NCBI GenBank assembly: GCA_006384855.1
Contig: VCJN01002006.1
Coordinates: 24,538-88,537, forward strand
Direction of reading: 5' to 3'
DNA: 64,000 nt
Origin: Tetraselmis striata
Lineage: Eukaryota; Chlorophyta; Chlorodendrophyceae; Chlorodendrales; Chlorodendraceae
Below the pieces are notes generated by a model that made no database searches, had not been told where the DNA came from, and saw only the letters and a program-made list of their open reading frames with translations. Of the stretch, positions 23,113 through 36,168 are shown piece after piece (position 1 is the first letter of the stretch; each line of letters begins with the position of its first letter). The translations under genes were made by a program, and so were the position numbers.

Positions 23113-24671
23113 CTGCGGGCAGCAGCGGGCGGGCAGCGCGAGTTCAGTGTAATACAAGCTCGGGCGGTGGCCGATCTGGCGCGATGCCCCACGCTGCTGG
23201 CCAGGGGGTGGGGCTGGGGGCTGCCTGTGACGACGCGCCGCTGACGACGCGCCGCTGTGGATACATACAGTCGCCACAGTAGGGTGCTACCCAGTACTCG
23301 CACCGCGTCATAGAATGGCACTGTGGCATGGCGTTTTATATTTTACGGCACCGGTTGCGCGCGACCCCGTCCCCCCGCCACAGGACGGATGCCAGCCTTG
23401 TCGGTTACCCCGCGACGGCCGACCAGGGTTCATTACCGGCGATGCTGATGGGGCAGAGCTTGTATCGGATCCGGACTGGGCGTCGTCGGGTCCAGCTGGG
23501 CGACAGCTACCCCCCGGAATGAGCCCTCGCCGCGCACCATCGTCCGTCCCGTCGGTTGCGGCGGTAGGTTGCGTACGAGGATCCTACTAAGACGCCCCAG
23601 CATCGTACATGAATTTTCCCGCCCATCGTCCCCCTCCGCGAAGCTCGGCGCACCCCCTCTCGCGCAGAGAACGCCGCCGCCCGCGCAGCGACCACCTCAG
23701 CCACCATATGGGCAGCTCAGGCTATTCGCTGCATTCCAGCTCCATACGGCTGCAGCAGACGCTCGCCAACCGCGGCCGCCCGCGACCGTTCCCGGTAGTC
23801 ATCGCGCCAAATGTCCAGGTCGCCGCGCAGTATATTTCGGCTTATCCTCGTACACCCACCCCCCACACAGCGGTGCCCTGGTCATTGTGGCGGGAAGCTG
23901 GGGGGCATCCGGACCTGCGGCAAGTCCACCGCGGTCAGGTGGTCTGACGTCGGGTCCTCCTTTGGCTTGCACCGCACCACCACTTTCACGGTGCTTGTGT
24001 CCACCATCGTGCTGGGCGCCCTGGACAGCTGGCGGACGGGCCTACACGAAGGCGTCGGGGAGACTGGCTGCTGGCTGGCTGCTGGCTTCGCGGCCTAGTG
24101 GGCGACGACCGCGCGGTACCGCTTGCTGCACGCGTGACGCGCGTGCGTCATGCCGCGCGCCCTCAGTAGCGGGCATAACTCACGACCGCGCACTCCGCGC
24201 GCCATGAAACTCCTCGGCATATTCCGCGCTTGTTTCGTGAATGAGGAAACGTCGCGAAGATAATCCGACTCATCCCATCTCCGTTATCCTGACACGTGTG
24301 CTGTGTGGTATGCCAGGGCGGTCGTCACGCTGGTGCACTAGCACCAGCCGCGTTGCGCATCTGCCCGCCCCAAGACCCCAGAGACAGACACCCCACCAGC
24401 AACCCTGAGCTCCGCCTTTCGCACGCCCGACGTGCCGTAGTTTTGCCGCTGCGAGTGGGGTGCCCGAGCCGGGCGGTAGACAGCGATGGCAGACTTGGCG
24501 GTGGCGCTGCGGCGGGGTGCGGCCCCGAGCCGCCCCCAGCCCCCCCCCCCCACCCCCGCCCCGATTATACTCCCACAACGATATCCCCCGCAGGCCGTAG
24601 AGATGTGATAGGGTCGCCAATCTTTTGGTGCGGGGGACGCCAAGGGAGGGGGGGGAAGGCCGGCGGGCCCG

Positions 24672-24703
<32 letters not shown>

Positions 24704-24966
24704 AGGCGCAGAAAAGGTCCCGTGTATGAATGCGTCATAGAAAAATCCCGCGATCTGCTGGGATGGTCGATGTTATGTCTCGTGCACCCTCCTCCCTCTC
24801 TATTGAATTAATAATAGGCGCCTTCTGAGCTCAGACCTCTTCGTTGGTGTACTTGTGGATTAATTTCCACCCCTGCTCCTCGCCGTGTTTGCTTTCCCCC
24901 AAGGGCTGAGGCAGGAGCGCCAGCTTGCCATTGCGCCCGCATGCTCCTGCTGATTGTGTCCATGGT
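23113..24966. other. Divergent intergenic region, no confident gene
   Basis: Should hold the 5' end of the kinesin gene (leftward) and the promoter of the membrane-protein gene (rightward). Open frames such as 23,569-24,207 (+) are Pro/Arg-rich with no recognisable domain. A 27-base G run is at 24,674-24,700. No TATA element was assigned. Confidence 0.45.
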
Positions 24967-27900
24967 ATGCCATCCTTGGAACGTCTCAGGGCCAAGTCTG
25001 CGGCCAGTGGCTCTGACAGTGTACCTGTATGCTGCTCAGGTGCCGTCCAGCTGCTGCCTAACCACTGCAGCCTTGCAGCCACGGGACTGCGGGTAAGAGC
25101 GGCCCCAAGTGGGCGGCAGCCCTCGCGCGCAGGCACCCGCCACGCTGCCCCCATTGGCCACCGGCCGGCGCGCTTGGTGGTGGTGGCGCGCAGCGAGAAG
25201 GGCGGGTCGGAGCCGCCGCCAAAGGGATCGAAGGAGGTTGATGAGGTGCTGGATGAGGTGGTGCAGTACTACCAGAAACTTTATGTTGAGGTGAGCTCAC
25301 CCGACCCCCCTCTCCCTCCTTCTGCATTCAGTGGACACTGGCTCACAGCACTCCGCCACTGGACAAGCGGCATACCGTAACCACAAGATTGACACCTATT
25401 CGTATGAAAGGGAAAACGCATACGTGTGGGGAAGTGTGCCAGACTACACAACAAACGTCGCACGGGATGCCCGGCTCGATGGTGCAGAACGGTTCATTAT
25501 CTGAGGGACCTGCAGGCCTACGCCATATATGGTATGAAACGAAACCCACGGGCGAACACGGCCGCGCAGATGGACGACATCATGGGATACAGCCCGGAGG
25601 AGGGCGACGTGGAGCGACTGCGCACGCTGGCGGGCGATATCCGCCGCTTCAAGGACGACATGGAGGCGCTGCGGCCCGGCGAGGCCGGCCCGCTGGACCG
25701 CCTCAGCGTGCCCATGCTGAAGTGGGCGAACGACGTAACCCCCCCCCCCCCCCCCCCCCCGCCCAGGACACACACAGACACACACTGCATCAGTCACCTT
25801 GGCGGCGGGTTGTTGCCAAGCTATGGATGGTGTGGGATGTGTCAAGGATGTGGGCACGGTGGTTTATTGCATGCGATGGCTGCGGCAAGAGAGGAGGGGT
25901 GCCGCGCATGAAGCAGCACCTGCAAGCACAAGCGCGGGCATGCATGCTCGTTCCGGTTTTTCCATCATGGTCACACTGCCATCTGCACGGAGTGCTTACA
26001 GTGATGTGTGCCCGCAACTGCTAGAGGGTACGTGGCCACCGTAGTGATGTGCCGTCCTGCGTGATTGGTGCAGGGCTCGTCTCAGTGTGTACTTACACTC
26101 ACCATGCCGAGCTCGGCCATCGACGGGCCCACTAGGACTATGAGTTGTCGCTGGTTAAGTCGTCTAATTCCGACGTCTTGATTCCGTTACATAGCCACAA
26201 GCGCGCTGTCTAAGTTCATCCAGGAAAAACAGGCGCACTTGCGCAGGTGTGTGTGTATGGCGGGAGGGGGGGGGGGGGGGGGGGGGGGGGTTGGCTCTTG
26301 CCCCATGCTGACCCTGACACAAGGATACTGTCCGCCTCCCGGCGCAAGCGACTGTTGTCCCTGGTGAGCATCCGGCTGGCGGAGTCCGAGGCGATCCAGC
26401 AGCAGCAGGAGCAGGGCGGCACGGAGCAGGGCGGCAAGGGGGGTGCGGCGGCAGAGCCCTCTGGCGCCGGTGGCAGGCAGGCGGCAAAGAGCGAGGACCT
26501 GTCTGCAGCGAGCGAGCGCCTGGCTGCGGAGCTGATGGTGACCCCCCTCCCCCCCCCCCCCCCCCCTTCTCTTTCCCTTCTGCCAATAGGCATCAACGCC
26601 ACGTGCCCACCGCAGCCATGACCCCCCCCCCTTTCTCCCCCGTCCGCGTCATCTTCGTCAAACACCAGCAGGAGGAGGAGGAGCCCACCGAGCTAATGCT
26701 GGTCGCCACAGTGGTGGCCACGGTGGTGCTGGGTGTGGCGTCCGTCAAGGTGGCAGAGTACACCGGCCTGGTGAGCGCCCCCCCCCCCCCCCCCCCCCCC
26801 TATCCAACACTCTCTTTGCTCCATCAAACCCGACCGCCACACCGTGCCATTTAATTGGGTTTTCGCAGATTTGCAAAAGTATCATAATCTTTTGCTCCAC
26901 TGTCTCGGATATTCTGTGTCCTGTTCTTGTTGCATCTTGATGTATGTCCGGATACGTATAGTTCCGGAGAAGAAGTAAATTTCCTTCTTCGCGCGCGCGA
27001 GGGGGGGGGGGGGCTCAAAACTGATAGCATGTACAGCAAACGCGGAGCGTGGATGTGGTACCACGGGTAGATATTCGATGCCGCGCTGCCACAAAGCGAC
27101 TGCCGCGCATACGAGGCGGACGCCTGCCTCCGTGCATACCAGTCGGACTCCCGCCTCTGCCGCCTCGCTGAGCCGAGCTTCGCCACCTCCTTTCAGGATG
27201 TGGTGCCCAAGCTGGCGCTGCCGCCGCACCCGCTGCAAGCGGCCGCGACCACGCTGCAGGTGGCGGTCCCTGCAGGCCTGGCCTCCTTCGCGCTGTGGGC
27301 GTCCATACTGGCCAGCGACACGCAAATTGGCAGGGTGTGGCGAGAGGACGTGAAGACGCGGGAGGCGGTGCGCCCCCCCCCCCCCCCCCCCCACCACCAC
27401 CTCAAGAGCATCAAAAGCCTCATGCTACGCCACCGCGCCGAGCAGATGCATTGCCTTCATTCCCATTAGGGCCCCACCGATGTATGTCTGTGGCGATTTG
27501 CTTGCTGGTGCTGGCGCGGTGATAAGAACATTGCGGATAAGAACCTGCCCTGCCTGCCAGTAGTCAAGTGTAGATGAAACTATAGCGGAACCCTATAGCG
27601 GAACTCTTTTTACAGCAGGCTGCACGCAAGCCCAATTTGGGGCGTTTGATCAGGGTTGCGGCACCCGTGGTAGGTATTTCCAGAAAGATCACGTACTCCG
27701 ACATACGTACATCTTCGTTTGGTGTACTGTTTGGTGCGATTTTATGGTTCGCGGTACTTTTATACGCGCTGGATGAATGGGTGGTCATACATTCATATAC
27801 CGTGCCGGTTGATTGGCTTTGCTGGCTAGAACTACGATGAGTAATGTCACAGCCTCACAACTTGTGCTCACAAAGTGAATGCGTCATCATCATGTTTTAC

Positions 27901-30900
27901 TCATACATCGCTACATATCATTACAGGCACAGCAGGTCCCTTGTCCTTTTTCAAGTGACGACGTGCATTGATTTGGGTTCGCTGAGTGCGTCGGATGCCG
28001 GGTTGCAGGAGAACAAGAACTTTGACCTGGCCACCATCGTGCTGCTCTGCCTCGCGATCGAGATCACCGGCGGCTTGGTATCGCGCGGCACCGGCCTCGC
28101 CTTGGTCACGCAGTTTTTCGCCGGACTGCCTTCGCTGCAGCCGGAGGACCCGTGGGCGCTGGACGCGATGCAGCAGCCGGCGGTGCAGGTGAGAGGGCGC
28201 GCGCAGGCTATGTTCACAGCGGAATACCCCTGATGTGTATACGGGGCAGGTATACCAAAGACCAACTGTCCTAATAGAGCCGGTTTTTTATTTCGATCTT
28301 CCGGGAAAAATAGACGTTTCTCGACGTTCCAAGGGCACTTTAAACCATCATTGGTGCAGTGGCCCCTGAGCGGTCATGACGATATTTGTCCAGCATTTGG
28401 ATTCTTTTGAACATGTTCAGCTGTCCCAAGGTATCCAGTTGGGCAATCTCAGTATGGGCAGTGGCCAATTTGATGCGCAACGGCCGAGTCTCTTGTCTAA
28501 AGTGCCCCCCAAACGTCCGCAGAATTGCGTTCACATTTTCGGAAGGGCGTCGACGATTTCTGATTTAGCAGAACTGCGGCTGCGCTGTTTTGATGCGACT
28601 ACAGTACGTAACATGGCGCCGTACTCCGACTCGTATCATGTTTTACACGTTACGAGTACTTTATCCACGTTTCGGTACTTTAAAACCCGCAATTCACCAG
28701 AAATTACACGGGCTCGTCCTCTAGGACGGTCTACGGCCCGGCGCCGCCCGCCCGGAGTCTCATCCTGTGACACATACTTGAACACGTAAATGCCTCATGC
28801 CGTCAGCGCTGGGCTGTAGTGCAATACCTGCGACCCCCCCCCTTTCGCCCCTTTCCCGCCTGGGACAGGATTGGCAGCAGTGGGACCCTCATTGCATCAC
28901 CTCCGCAACAGCCGGCATAGTCATAAAGCAAAATGCCGAGGCATTCCGCAAGACTGATTCGCGTCCAGTGAGGCGGTGACTGGGATTCCGCAACACTGCG
29001 GGATCGCCGTCTTGAGCACTGAACACTACCTTAAAAAGGTGTTGCGCATCTACGCATATATAGCGACTAATACCTCGGCGGTGGGCTGTTACTCGCCCTC
29101 ATGATGTTGCCACAACGGTGACCACCCCAGGGCTACGTTACACAATACCATACTGGATGTGAGGATGTGAGGATGTGAGGATGGGTCAACCTTACGTAGT
29201 CAAGTCAGCTTGATCGAGTTGAAAGGCGCCACCTGAGCTGTGCTTGCGCCCCACCGAGGTGGAGATGTAGGGTCCGGGCCGGTTTGCCAGGGTCGGGTGC
29301 TGGCCTGGGGGTGGCGCCGCCTGACCTGTGCCCCTCCCTCCCTCCCCCCCCCCCCCATCCCTCCTCGCAGCACCACCTGCCAGAGCTCTGGGTGTGGCCC
29401 ATCATCGCGCTCGGCTGCGGCGCGCTGGACGGGCTGCTGTACCAGGTCACCCAGGTGCGCGCGCCCCGCCCTCCACCCCGATTCAGCCATGCCAGCGAGC
29501 GCGGGTTGTAGGGTGTGGGTGCGTGAACTAATCACCCCCCCAACCCCCCTTCCCCCCCCACACACCCACACAAGTTTTCGACTTTTTAGCTTTCAGTGTC
29601 AATCAAAATTTCGGTGACTTTTTTTCCAATTGCTCTTATTCCTACAGATCATGTCCAGCGATTCCTTCACTTCTTACTTTTATACCAGTCTGGCAGCTCA
29701 GCGTTGGGGAACATTAGCTTAAACTGGGATGGGAAAGGTCTGGCCTGCCGCTTGAACAGCAGCAGTGGTTGGAAAAGCTGCTGCTGCGCCCACTAAGGGC
29801 GTGGTGGGCGGGAGAGTTCAGAGCTGTCAGGAATGACCACATGCTAGTCATGGCAGCTGAGCTAACTGGTGGGGCTGCCTTGTCAGTCCCGGTCAGCACG
29901 CTGGTGTCAGCATGGCAAAAGCCAGCAGTAACATCAGCTGCCCCCCACCTACTACTACATTTAACATTCATAAATCACTAATCCTGTAGTCAATTATTTG
30001 ACTGATTCCTTGCCTCCCTGCGTGGCATCAGCACTAAAAACGTGTGTGGCTTACGGCTGCGCCATCACCTAACTTGCCATTCTCATATTGCTGTTTTAGG
30101 GGGGGGGGGGGGGGGGGGGGGCAGCGGCCGGCGCTGACGTGCAACCCCTGCCGTGCGGGGCGGCGCGCAGGGCGGCTTTGTGGCCTCGGACCGGAAGGGG
30201 CTCTCCAAGCTGCTGTCGGAGAGCGTGTTCGAGTCGCTCGCGACGGGGCGCATGCAGGTCGTGGCCGAGCTGAACGAGGCGCAGGCGGGGGAGGCGGCGA
30301 AGGCAAAGGGGAAGGGAGTGAAGGGGGAGGGGGAGGCGGAGGTGAAGGCGGGGGAGGCGGGGGCACATGAGGTGGACGCGAAAGAGTCGAAGGCGGAGGC
30401 GGGGGAGGCGCGGGATGAGCCACAGACGCCAGGCCTCCCTTCATCGCAGCCACCTCGCACTGCATCCGCTGCACCACCGGCGTCCCCACACCACCTTCGC
30501 AATGCGGAGGAAGGGGAGCTGGCGGAGACGGGGGCGGAGGAGGGGAAGGATGAGGCGGTGGATGGGGACGCGGTGGCGGCGGCGGTGCGGGCGGCGTTGG
30601 AGCGCGCAGACGCGGCGGGCGGGCGGGAGGGCGCCGGCAAGGCGGGGGGCGCCGCGGCGGACGAGGAGTTTCTGTTCCCGGAGGGCGCGCTGGGCGGCTT
30701 CTACGAGGAGGGCGCCGACGGGCGCGGGCTGAAGCTGTACGCGGGTGCGATGCCGGTGGCGGCGCAGGCGGCGGTGGTGGAGCGGCTGGCCAGCAAGCGG
30801 CTGCTGCTGAACGGCGCGTCGCTCTACGGGCCGCTGCAGTTCCTGGCCAAGGGCGCGCTGCTGAGCGGGCAGACGCTGCTCATGGGCAGCATCTGGCCCT

Positions 30901-32633
30901 CCGTGCTCACCGGCTGGGCGATCTCGGTGGGCGAGGAGCTGGCGACCAAGGTGGCCTCCCCCCCCCCCCCCCCCCCCCCACCTTCTCCCACGACAAGCAC
31001 CATTACAAGCACCATTGCTGTTTTGAGAGTTGGGTGATATACGTCAACTTTTGTTTGGAAAGTGGGAATATGCGAAGTCTGATGAGAAGGTGAGCCTTTT
31101 GTGGCCAGTAGTATCTTGGCATGATTGCTATGGTAACGGCGATCCCTACGAGGGGCACGAGGCCGAGTCCCCCGCCCGCCCACCCGTCCCAGCTCCGGCC
31201 CGCTAGTTCCGCCGAGTAGCCCGCCCCCCTCCCCCTTCCCCTCGCGACAAGCACCATTGCTGTTTTGAGAGTTGGGGGATATACGTCACCTTTTTGTAAG
31301 GAAAGTGGGTTTAACCATTGTGGGGCCGCATGTGCCAAAGATGTAAATCTGTTACATTTTTGGGTGTGAGTAGGCCCACCGGGCGTACTGTCCGCATTGA
31401 AACGGGTAGCATAGCGGGGTGGGTGGGTTGCGCTAGCTGGTCAGCTGGCGCAAAGGCAGAAGGTGGACTCCCCTCGTGGTGCGGGTGAGTCATCTAGCAG
31501 GGCTGTCGCTAGCGCTGCTGGACATCGGGAAGTCCAAGCGGTACGCGTACTGCGAGTACAGGTAGCCACCATTCACAACTGGAATCTTAACGTTGGCAGT
31601 ACCAGTGACAGAATAGCCCGGTGTAATCAAACCTCTATATTACCAATACGACCAAATATGCAAAGTCTCATGAGAAATTGAGCCTTTTGTGGCCAGTAGT
31701 ATTTTTTGGCATGATTGCTATGGTAATGACGACCCCTGCGAGGGGCACGAGGCCGAGTCGCCCGTCCCCCCCCCCCCCCCCCCCCCCTCGCCCCGGCGCC
31801 CTTCCAGGCGGCCGACGGCCCGCTAGTTCCGCCGAGTAGCCCCCAACCATTGCTGTTTTGAGAGTTGGGTGATATACGTCACCTTTGTGTGGAAAGTGGG
31901 AACATGCGAAGTCTGATGAGAAGGTGGGCCTTTTGTGGCCAGTAGTATTTTTTGGCATGATTGCTATGGTAATGATGACCCCTGCGAGGGGCACGAGGCA
32001 GAGTCGCCCGCGCCCCCCCCCCCCCCCCGCCCACCCACCCGCTAGTGACCGCCTGACGGATATTGACAACCGTCCGTCGTTAAGCCCGCGCGTCGCCACG
32101 CAAAAAGCCCAGCAAGCGCTGGCAGCTCGCCACAAAAAGGCTGCTTTTACTGATTTATCTGTATAGCCAACCCACTTCAGACTGGACCGCCGCACAGACG
32201 CCACATAAGATCACGAACCATGGGTCCTGTCCCCCATTATACAGTTTGTGTACTAGTAGGATGGGGGGGGGAGGGGGGCATGAAGTGGGCCAAAGGTAAG
32301 AGTGCACCAATAACGCACTACGGAATAGTACGAACGACGCCGCGTTTCAAAACGCTCCCTGAGTTTGTCAGCAAATGTTAGCCGCAACGGTGTGGTGGAG
32401 CCGTACCCGATAATGGAGCATCCCGTACTTGGATCGTCTGATGCGCTTTCGAAGAGGCGCTGCAAAAAGGGTTTTGCTCTCAGTCATGCCCTAGGGGGTA
32501 TGAAACCCTAGATGCCCTGTCAAGATACCGTGCGGCCTGGGGTTGCGGCCCGCTGACGCCGCTCCTGCGCGTGTGCGTCCCTGCGCAGATGTACACGGAC
32601 GGCCTCGAGGCGAAGGAGGGGCCGCAGGCGTAG
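24967..32633 (+). CDS. Unknown multi-spanning membrane protein, probably plastid-targeted, about 10 exons
   Basis: Family not recognised. Exons: 24,967-25,290 (Ser/Arg/Ala-rich N-terminus like a chloroplast transit peptide, then VDEVLDEVVQYYQKLYVE), 25,516-25,734, about 26,203-26,246, 26,324-26,537, 26,669-26,770, 27,197-27,367, 28,009-28,188, 29,371-29,454, 30,171-30,950 and 32,589-32,633 (ending GPQA-stop). Most introns fall between codons (phase 0); the join 26,246/26,324 is phase 2 and keeps frame; the intron before 26,203 is uncertain. Hydrophobic, probably membrane-spanning, segments: LVATVVATVVLGVASV, the middle of the 27.2-kb exon (VAVPAGLASFALWASIL), IVLLCLAIEITGGLV and WPIIALGCGALDGLL. 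The large 260-codon exon holds a Lys/Glu/Ala-rich linker followed by a conserved-looking LNGASLYGPLQFLAKGALL region. Predicted length about 720 residues. The ATG at 24,967 is the first in frame. Targeting and topology are inferred. Confidence 0.6.
31013..32012. repeat. Tandem repeat of about 243 bp in the last intron
   Basis: Three units start near 31,013, 31,256 and 31,849 with ttgctgttttgagagttggg, followed by atatacgtca, ggaaagtggg, ccttttgtggccagtagtat and gaggggcacgagg. Units 1 and 2 are 243 bp apart. Unit 2 is split by an insertion of about 345 bp; removing it restores the same spacing to unit 3. Confidence 0.85.
31310..31654 (-). mobile_element. Solo split-repeat insertion of the PAT-like family
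   Basis: 345 bp inserted between ggaaagtggg and aatatgc of repeat unit 2; units 1 and 3 give the empty site. The right part (31,428-31,653) is a diverged copy of the A repeat of the 3.2-8.2 kb element (ttgcgctagctgg... to ...caatacgacc). No coding sequence and no evident target duplication, as expected for tyrosine-recombinase insertion. Confidence 0.7.
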
Positions 32634-34993
32634 GCGTAGGCGTAGGCAGCAAAGGCCACCGCGCTGTGTCCCTCCGAACTGCGCCCCTTTCCTTCATCTC
32701 TCCGATGTCACCCACCGCACCGAGCCGGCGACACCCACTGCGCGCCGCCGCACGCCGTCGCACTGTGAACCTGTATCTGTACGCATCTTGATGTCGATCG
32801 GACCGCCACTGCCATGTGTGGCCGCCCGCCTTTCCAGCTGCCAGCTGGTTGGGTGTGCTCATACACATACATCCGGGCAGTTGTCGCCCGCAGTCATCGT
32901 CAGTGAGGGCCAAAAACTTGCTGTAATCTCTTGATGGCAAAAAAAAGCTTGGAATTCCGAGATTGAAGCATCCATTACAAAGTTGTTTGGGGCAATGTAC
33001 TGCCTGGCCATCAAAGGGCGGGCGATGCATCAGCTGCTGAGGCCATCACAACTTGATTTGTCGTTTAAGGTTCTGAGCTCCCTTTTTTTCTGAGCTCCCC
33101 TTTTTTCCTCCCCTGCAGCATCCACATGTACTACAAAGTACTGTCAAAGCGCTGCAAAAGATGCGATTGGGCGGTTATATTCTTGTTGGTGATACCATGC
33201 AAGCACATATTGGCCGGCAAGCTATTGCCTCAGGGATAACATCCGCAAGAGATGACAATTATGAAGAAAAACCACATGATTACAGTGTGGAAGTATTAAC
33301 CCCCTGCCCTCCCGGCCGAAGGCTACCTATCGTATGCCGACATCGCAGTTTCGAGGGCGCTGAGATAAGCAAACACGATGGGCGACCTGCCCTTCGTCGT
33401 CCAGTTGCCGTTGCCGCGGAGCAGCTTGTATAGTCTATTCGCAGCTTTACCGGGATCCGGCTCGTCTACGTGCTTGCCCATTTCAAACTTGCCGCCGAAT
33501 AACCGTTATTCCTCACAATCGTCCGGGGGGCGGGGGGGGGGGGGGGGGGGGGGGGGGGGCTTCCGCATCTGCGCCCATACCCCGCCGTTCTTTTTGTTAT
33601 TCCCAGGTTAGGTGCTCGGGAAGAGCGCGAGGGCCCCCACACATGGAATGCTCGCCGGGAACAACGCAGCTCCCAAAAATGCTTCGAAAACTAGTGCTGA
33701 AACCTTCGCCGCAACGTCCGGATGCTGCTCAATTTGGTGGCTATTCCAGCTCAAATCATGGAGGCATAGTGGACTATATATAGCCAGCACATGGTATGAT
33801 TTGCAGCTCGAAACGTGGCGATTGCTATCCGAGTATATATTTGCTTCCGCTACGTAGTGTACACCGCGGTGTTTACCGCACAATATGGCAGTCCATTTAT
33901 ACCACCAACCCAAAAGTACACAGAATATGTTCTCGCGCTGGGGATCGCTAGAGTATATATACATACATATACTATATATAGTATATATAGCAGCACATAC
34001 AAACAGTTTGGGGAGGGGGTCTAGGCCCCCCCCCCCCCCCCCCCGCATGGAATGCTCGCCGGGAACAACGTAGCTCCAAAAAATGCTCCGAAACCAGTGA
34101 TGAAACCGTCGCCGCATAGTACCGCACGGCCGCTGCATCGCCGGGACATCGCCTAGTGGGTATGATGTTGGCATGTGTTAAGGGCTGGCGGGGCAACAGC
34201 TCGGCGGCAGCAAGCGGCGATGCGTGTTGCACGCTGAATTTGCTGCGAAAGCAAGAATTCATTACTACACGAAATGATGGAACCGCCACAGCAGCGCACC
34301 GCACGGCCGCTCATGTGTTTCCGGGACGACTCTCAACCGAGTCAATATCCAAAACCAGCACTACAACAGCCGCACCAAGCTCGCAGCACCGTCAGGTGCC
34401 CTTTGTTGGTGCCCTTTGGCGGATGTGCTGCAGTCGCGAATCGATTTGCTGGATGAGCCCTCCATCATCACCCCGCGCGTTCCGCCTGGCGGGGTTTTAG
34501 GTAAATAGTCGCTACTGCTGCACATAGTCGGTACATGCCGTCCGGGCTACGTACCACGCATGTAATAATATTTCGCCCTTATTCGCGGGGAGGGGGCATT
34601 TCGCACCTCTTACATGGTGTCAATATCGCAGAAACATCACCGCGGCCGTACAGTCGTCCACCAGTCGTCTATATATTAGGATGCTGCAGGTCATCGGGCA
34701 ATTTCAATCGAATAGATAATGCGTGGATAGTTTGCATTTTTTGAAAGAAAACTGACAGATACTTCTTAGTCATATTGCGAATCGATTACGGATAGGACTA
34801 ATGGCATTTTCTTGTTGTGTACTGCCCAAATATTGTGAAAATGCCATACGTAGATACTTCTCCAAATTAGATAAAGTGACAGGAATGCATACCGATGCAC
34901 AACGATATAATTACGGTTATTATCATCAGGCATTTAATGACATAACGACCATATCAGCTAGCAGCAGGTGATATCAGGAAATCACCAGCATAA
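32634..34993. other. Intergenic and repeat-rich; no confident gene
   Basis: Contains a 28-base G run (about 33,532-33,559), an 18-base C run (about 34,027-34,044), AT-rich TATATA stretches near 33,950, and a direct repeat of about 73 bp (33,642-33,714 and 34,046-34,116, starting catggaatgctcgccggga). Short ORFs lack recognisable domains. Confidence 0.45.
33642..34116. repeat. Pair of 71-73 bp direct repeats about 400 bp apart
   Basis: 33,642-33,714 and 34,046-34,116 share catggaatgctcgccggga, acaacg(c/t)agctcc and gccgca with about ten differences. Each copy is preceded closely by a G or C homopolymer. Confidence 0.75.
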
Positions 34994-35179
34994 TGATCTA
35001 AACTAGTTTATGGGGTTTCCATCCTTGACCTAACCGCTTTTCAGCTACAAGTGCTGCGCAGTGGTACGGGAACTAGTAACTGTTGTTGCGCCCTTGTTGG
35101 GTGCAGCACGAGTAGACATAAAAGCAGCCAGAACAGCTGAGCCTGCCATCTTCCAGTTTTCGCTGCGTTCCACGCAGCG
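34994..35179 (+). repeat. A1 split repeat of element A
   Basis: 186 bp starting tgatctaaactagtttatgg and ending cacgcagcg, identical to 37,910-38,095. It contains an A/T-rich box (gacataaaagc, about 35,114-35,124) about 170 bp before the first ATG, which could act as a TATA-like promoter. Confidence 0.9.
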
Positions 35180-35292
35180 ATGTAAAAACTGTCTCGTAAC
35201 CCGTTGCGAGCAAGGTCACCCCAGGTTGTTCAAGACCACATTCGGCTCGCCACCCGAGTGTGATATTCTCGTCCGTACGTCCGTGCGTTACT

Positions 35293-36168
35293 ATGTCAGA
35301 TGGAGAAGAACCCGTCGCTGAGCCGACGTTGCAGTCGTTGAACGCAGATATGAGGGCCCAGTCTTCATTACTGCGAGAGCTGGCTACAGCTGTGGCACAA
35401 TTGACGGTTCGTGATCGCGTTGTTGATGGAGAAGGGGCACATGGCTCCGGCTCAGGGCAGCGCTTCGCGAGACAGCCGACAGGCAGCGGGGGAGCCGCAG
35501 AGCGCCCCGACTTGCTAGAGCTAGCCCAGAGCGGCCGTGTCGGAGCAAAATCCGTGAGTGCCGAGGATGATTACCTCGCGGTGCCAGAGCTACTGCAGAG
35601 AGCAGAGTCTGGTTACGAGGCCGTTCGACCGGTCAGCCGAGTGCCTGGACTTTTCCCTTTGAGCACCGACCTAACGAACGAGTACCTCAAGCAGGATGAC
35701 CGGCGTCTGCCGGCCCAGGAGGAGTACTTGTGGATGTCGTGTTTCGGGGCTCACATGGCCGCCCTTTTCGTGGCGCTCGACGAGCTACTGCCCTACGTCC
35801 CTTCCAGCAACCAGGACTTCACCCCCTACCTCGCGAGAGCCCGGAACCACGCCGAGGCCATCGACAAGGCGTTTCGGTTTCGTTTGGCCTTCCTACGGAA
35901 GCTCAATGAGATCAAGCGTGTGCACGGTGACCAAGGTGTTCTGGACGTGCTGCGAGCCCAGCATTTTCAGCCTGCTTCGGAGCATCTGGGTTCCGCGATT
36001 TTTGGGGACCTCATGCGGGACTACGAGCGTCGTGTCTTCGAGGCGACCGTTGCCAGCAGCGCCAAGGCGACCGCTACTTCTCGAGTGGCGGCTGCAGTTG
36101 CAGGTCGCGGGCGTGGGCGAGGACGTGGCGGCGGACGTGGACGTGGCCGCGAAGGTGAGCACGAGTGA
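35293..36168 (+). CDS. Gag-like ORF1 of element A
   Basis: 291 codons from ATG 35,293 (MSDGEEPVAEP) to TGA 36,166-36,168. It has a helical, Leu/Ala-rich middle (EEYLWMSCFGAHMAALF, AIDKAFRFRLAFLRKLNEI) and an RGRGRGRGGGRGRGR tail, an RGG-like nucleic-acid-binding end instead of zinc knuckles. By position and composition it corresponds to the ORF1/Gag of PAT-like elements; I have no motif-level proof. A GT splice donor lies 12 nt before the stop, so splicing would join this protein to the recombinase. Confidence 0.65.
   Translation: MSDGEEPVAEPTLQSLNADMRAQSSLLRELATAVAQLTVRDRVVDGEGAHGSGSGQRFARQPTGSGGAAERPDLLELAQSGRVGAKSVSAEDDYLAVPELLQRAESGYEAVRPVSRVPGLFPLSTDLTNEYLKQDDRRLPAQEEYLWMSCFGAHMAALFVALDELLPYVPSSNQDFTPYLARARNHAEAIDKAFRFRLAFLRKLNEIKRVHGDQGVLDVLRAQHFQPASEHLGSAIFGDLMRDYERRVFEATVASSAKATATSRVAAAVAGRGRGRGRGGGRGRGREGEHE

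Noticed and set aside
30153..31037. Long ORF extended past 30,950
   Set aside because: The extra residues are a Pro run from the intronic C tract after the GTGGCC donor.
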